57,066 bases of DNA from Alphaproteobacteria bacterium. GTDB taxonomy: Bacteria > Pseudomonadota > Alphaproteobacteria > Rickettsiales > SXRF01. Below, piece by piece: positions 56,898 through 57,066 of this stretch. The position numbers and the translations under genes were made by a program. The notes beneath the pieces were generated by a model that saw only the letters and a list, made by a program, of their open reading frames with translations, was not told the DNA's origin and did no database searches. The stretch is taken from positions 1 to 57,066 of the forward strand of contig JANYBV010000035.1 of assembly GCA_025360605.1 (NCBI GenBank), read 5' to 3'. Position 1 is the first letter of the stretch. Each line of letters opens with the position of its first letter.

Positions 56898-57066
56898 TGA
56901 TGCAGGTGTACTCTTCGCAAAAATCGACAATATTGCGAACCAAGAAATTCTCCGGAAACCGAGAAAGACTTTAAAGGTGCCGAGGGATTGTTGGAAAAAT
57001 GATATCCGCGCCATCTGGTATTTTGAACTAAAGCGAATTGACGCATGATACCAGAGGTGGTTGCTC

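Noticed and set aside
56861-57046. 61-codon minus-strand open frame at the window end
   Set aside because: Overlaps the end of the kinase gene and has no recognisable pattern. An 8-base inverted repeat (TCTGGTAT 57014-57021, ATACCAGA 57048-57055) nearby was noted but is too short to define an element.

Overview
The window looks like ordinary chromosome of an alphaproteobacterium of moderate GC content. Three things point there: the str operon (rpsL-rpsG-fusA-tuf), the run DUF4167-prmC-prfA-hisS-ispG-HTH/RodZ-like-ptsP-lysC next to ubiG, and the pairing thrB-rnhA, together with the small DUF4169 and DUF983 genes typical of the class. No rRNA, CRISPR array, complete insertion sequence or phage module was seen. 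One tRNA (Phe, GAA) is present. I cannot name the genus from sequence alone.

Layout. 1-3131 (minus): start of tuf, then fusA, rpsG, rpsL. 3513-9695: an M23 envelope peptidase, a small unknown gene, clpB, a DUF3108 exported protein, and a small secreted protein ending in a PEP-CTERM-like sorting tail. 9703-21948 (almost all minus): translation termination and modification (prmC, prfA), hisS, ispG, a RodZ-like HTH membrane protein, nitrogen-PTS EI (ptsP), nitronate monooxygenase, lysC, a GNAT and a TPR-methyltransferase. 22011-27181 (mostly plus): ubiG, a frameshifted unknown gene, a nitrilase-family hydrolase (minus), an FAD oxidoreductase and a bactofilin. 27239-34686 (minus): rnhA, thrB, the succinate dehydrogenase operon sdhCDAB with two lipoprotein genes wedged between sdhA and sdhB, quinone oxidoreductase and DUF983. 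34909-38182: a very long coiled-coil membrane-anchored protein convergent with an HU-like protein. 38357-43861: an envelope-glycan locus (two acyltransferase-3 proteins, NodB deacetylase, GT2, large polytopic membrane protein). 43982-53596: metabolic and housekeeping genes (PLP enzyme, DODA-type dioxygenase, ABC-F Uup), a Crp/Fnr regulator interrupted by one in-frame TAA, a lone ccoS, mscL, tRNA-Phe, murJ, OsmC, a flavoprotein and DUF4169. 53597-57066: a 470-base region with clustered CAGGGAA-type repeats, followed by two sensor histidine kinases.

Most of the window is conserved core. The points most worth a second look are: (1) sdhA and sdhB separated by two overlapping AT-rich lipoprotein genes inside one apparent operon; (2) the Crp/Fnr-family gene split by a single stop codon beside an orphan ccoS too short for usual gene callers; (3) the unknown gene at 22856-24270, whose two halves are joined by a -1 shift near an A_AAA_AAG heptamer; (4) the 938-residue coiled-coil protein with a globular C-terminal domain; (5) a solitary VPxP-type PEP-CTERM-like protein with tandem LYG repeats; and (6) the repeat cluster in front of the histidine-kinase pair.
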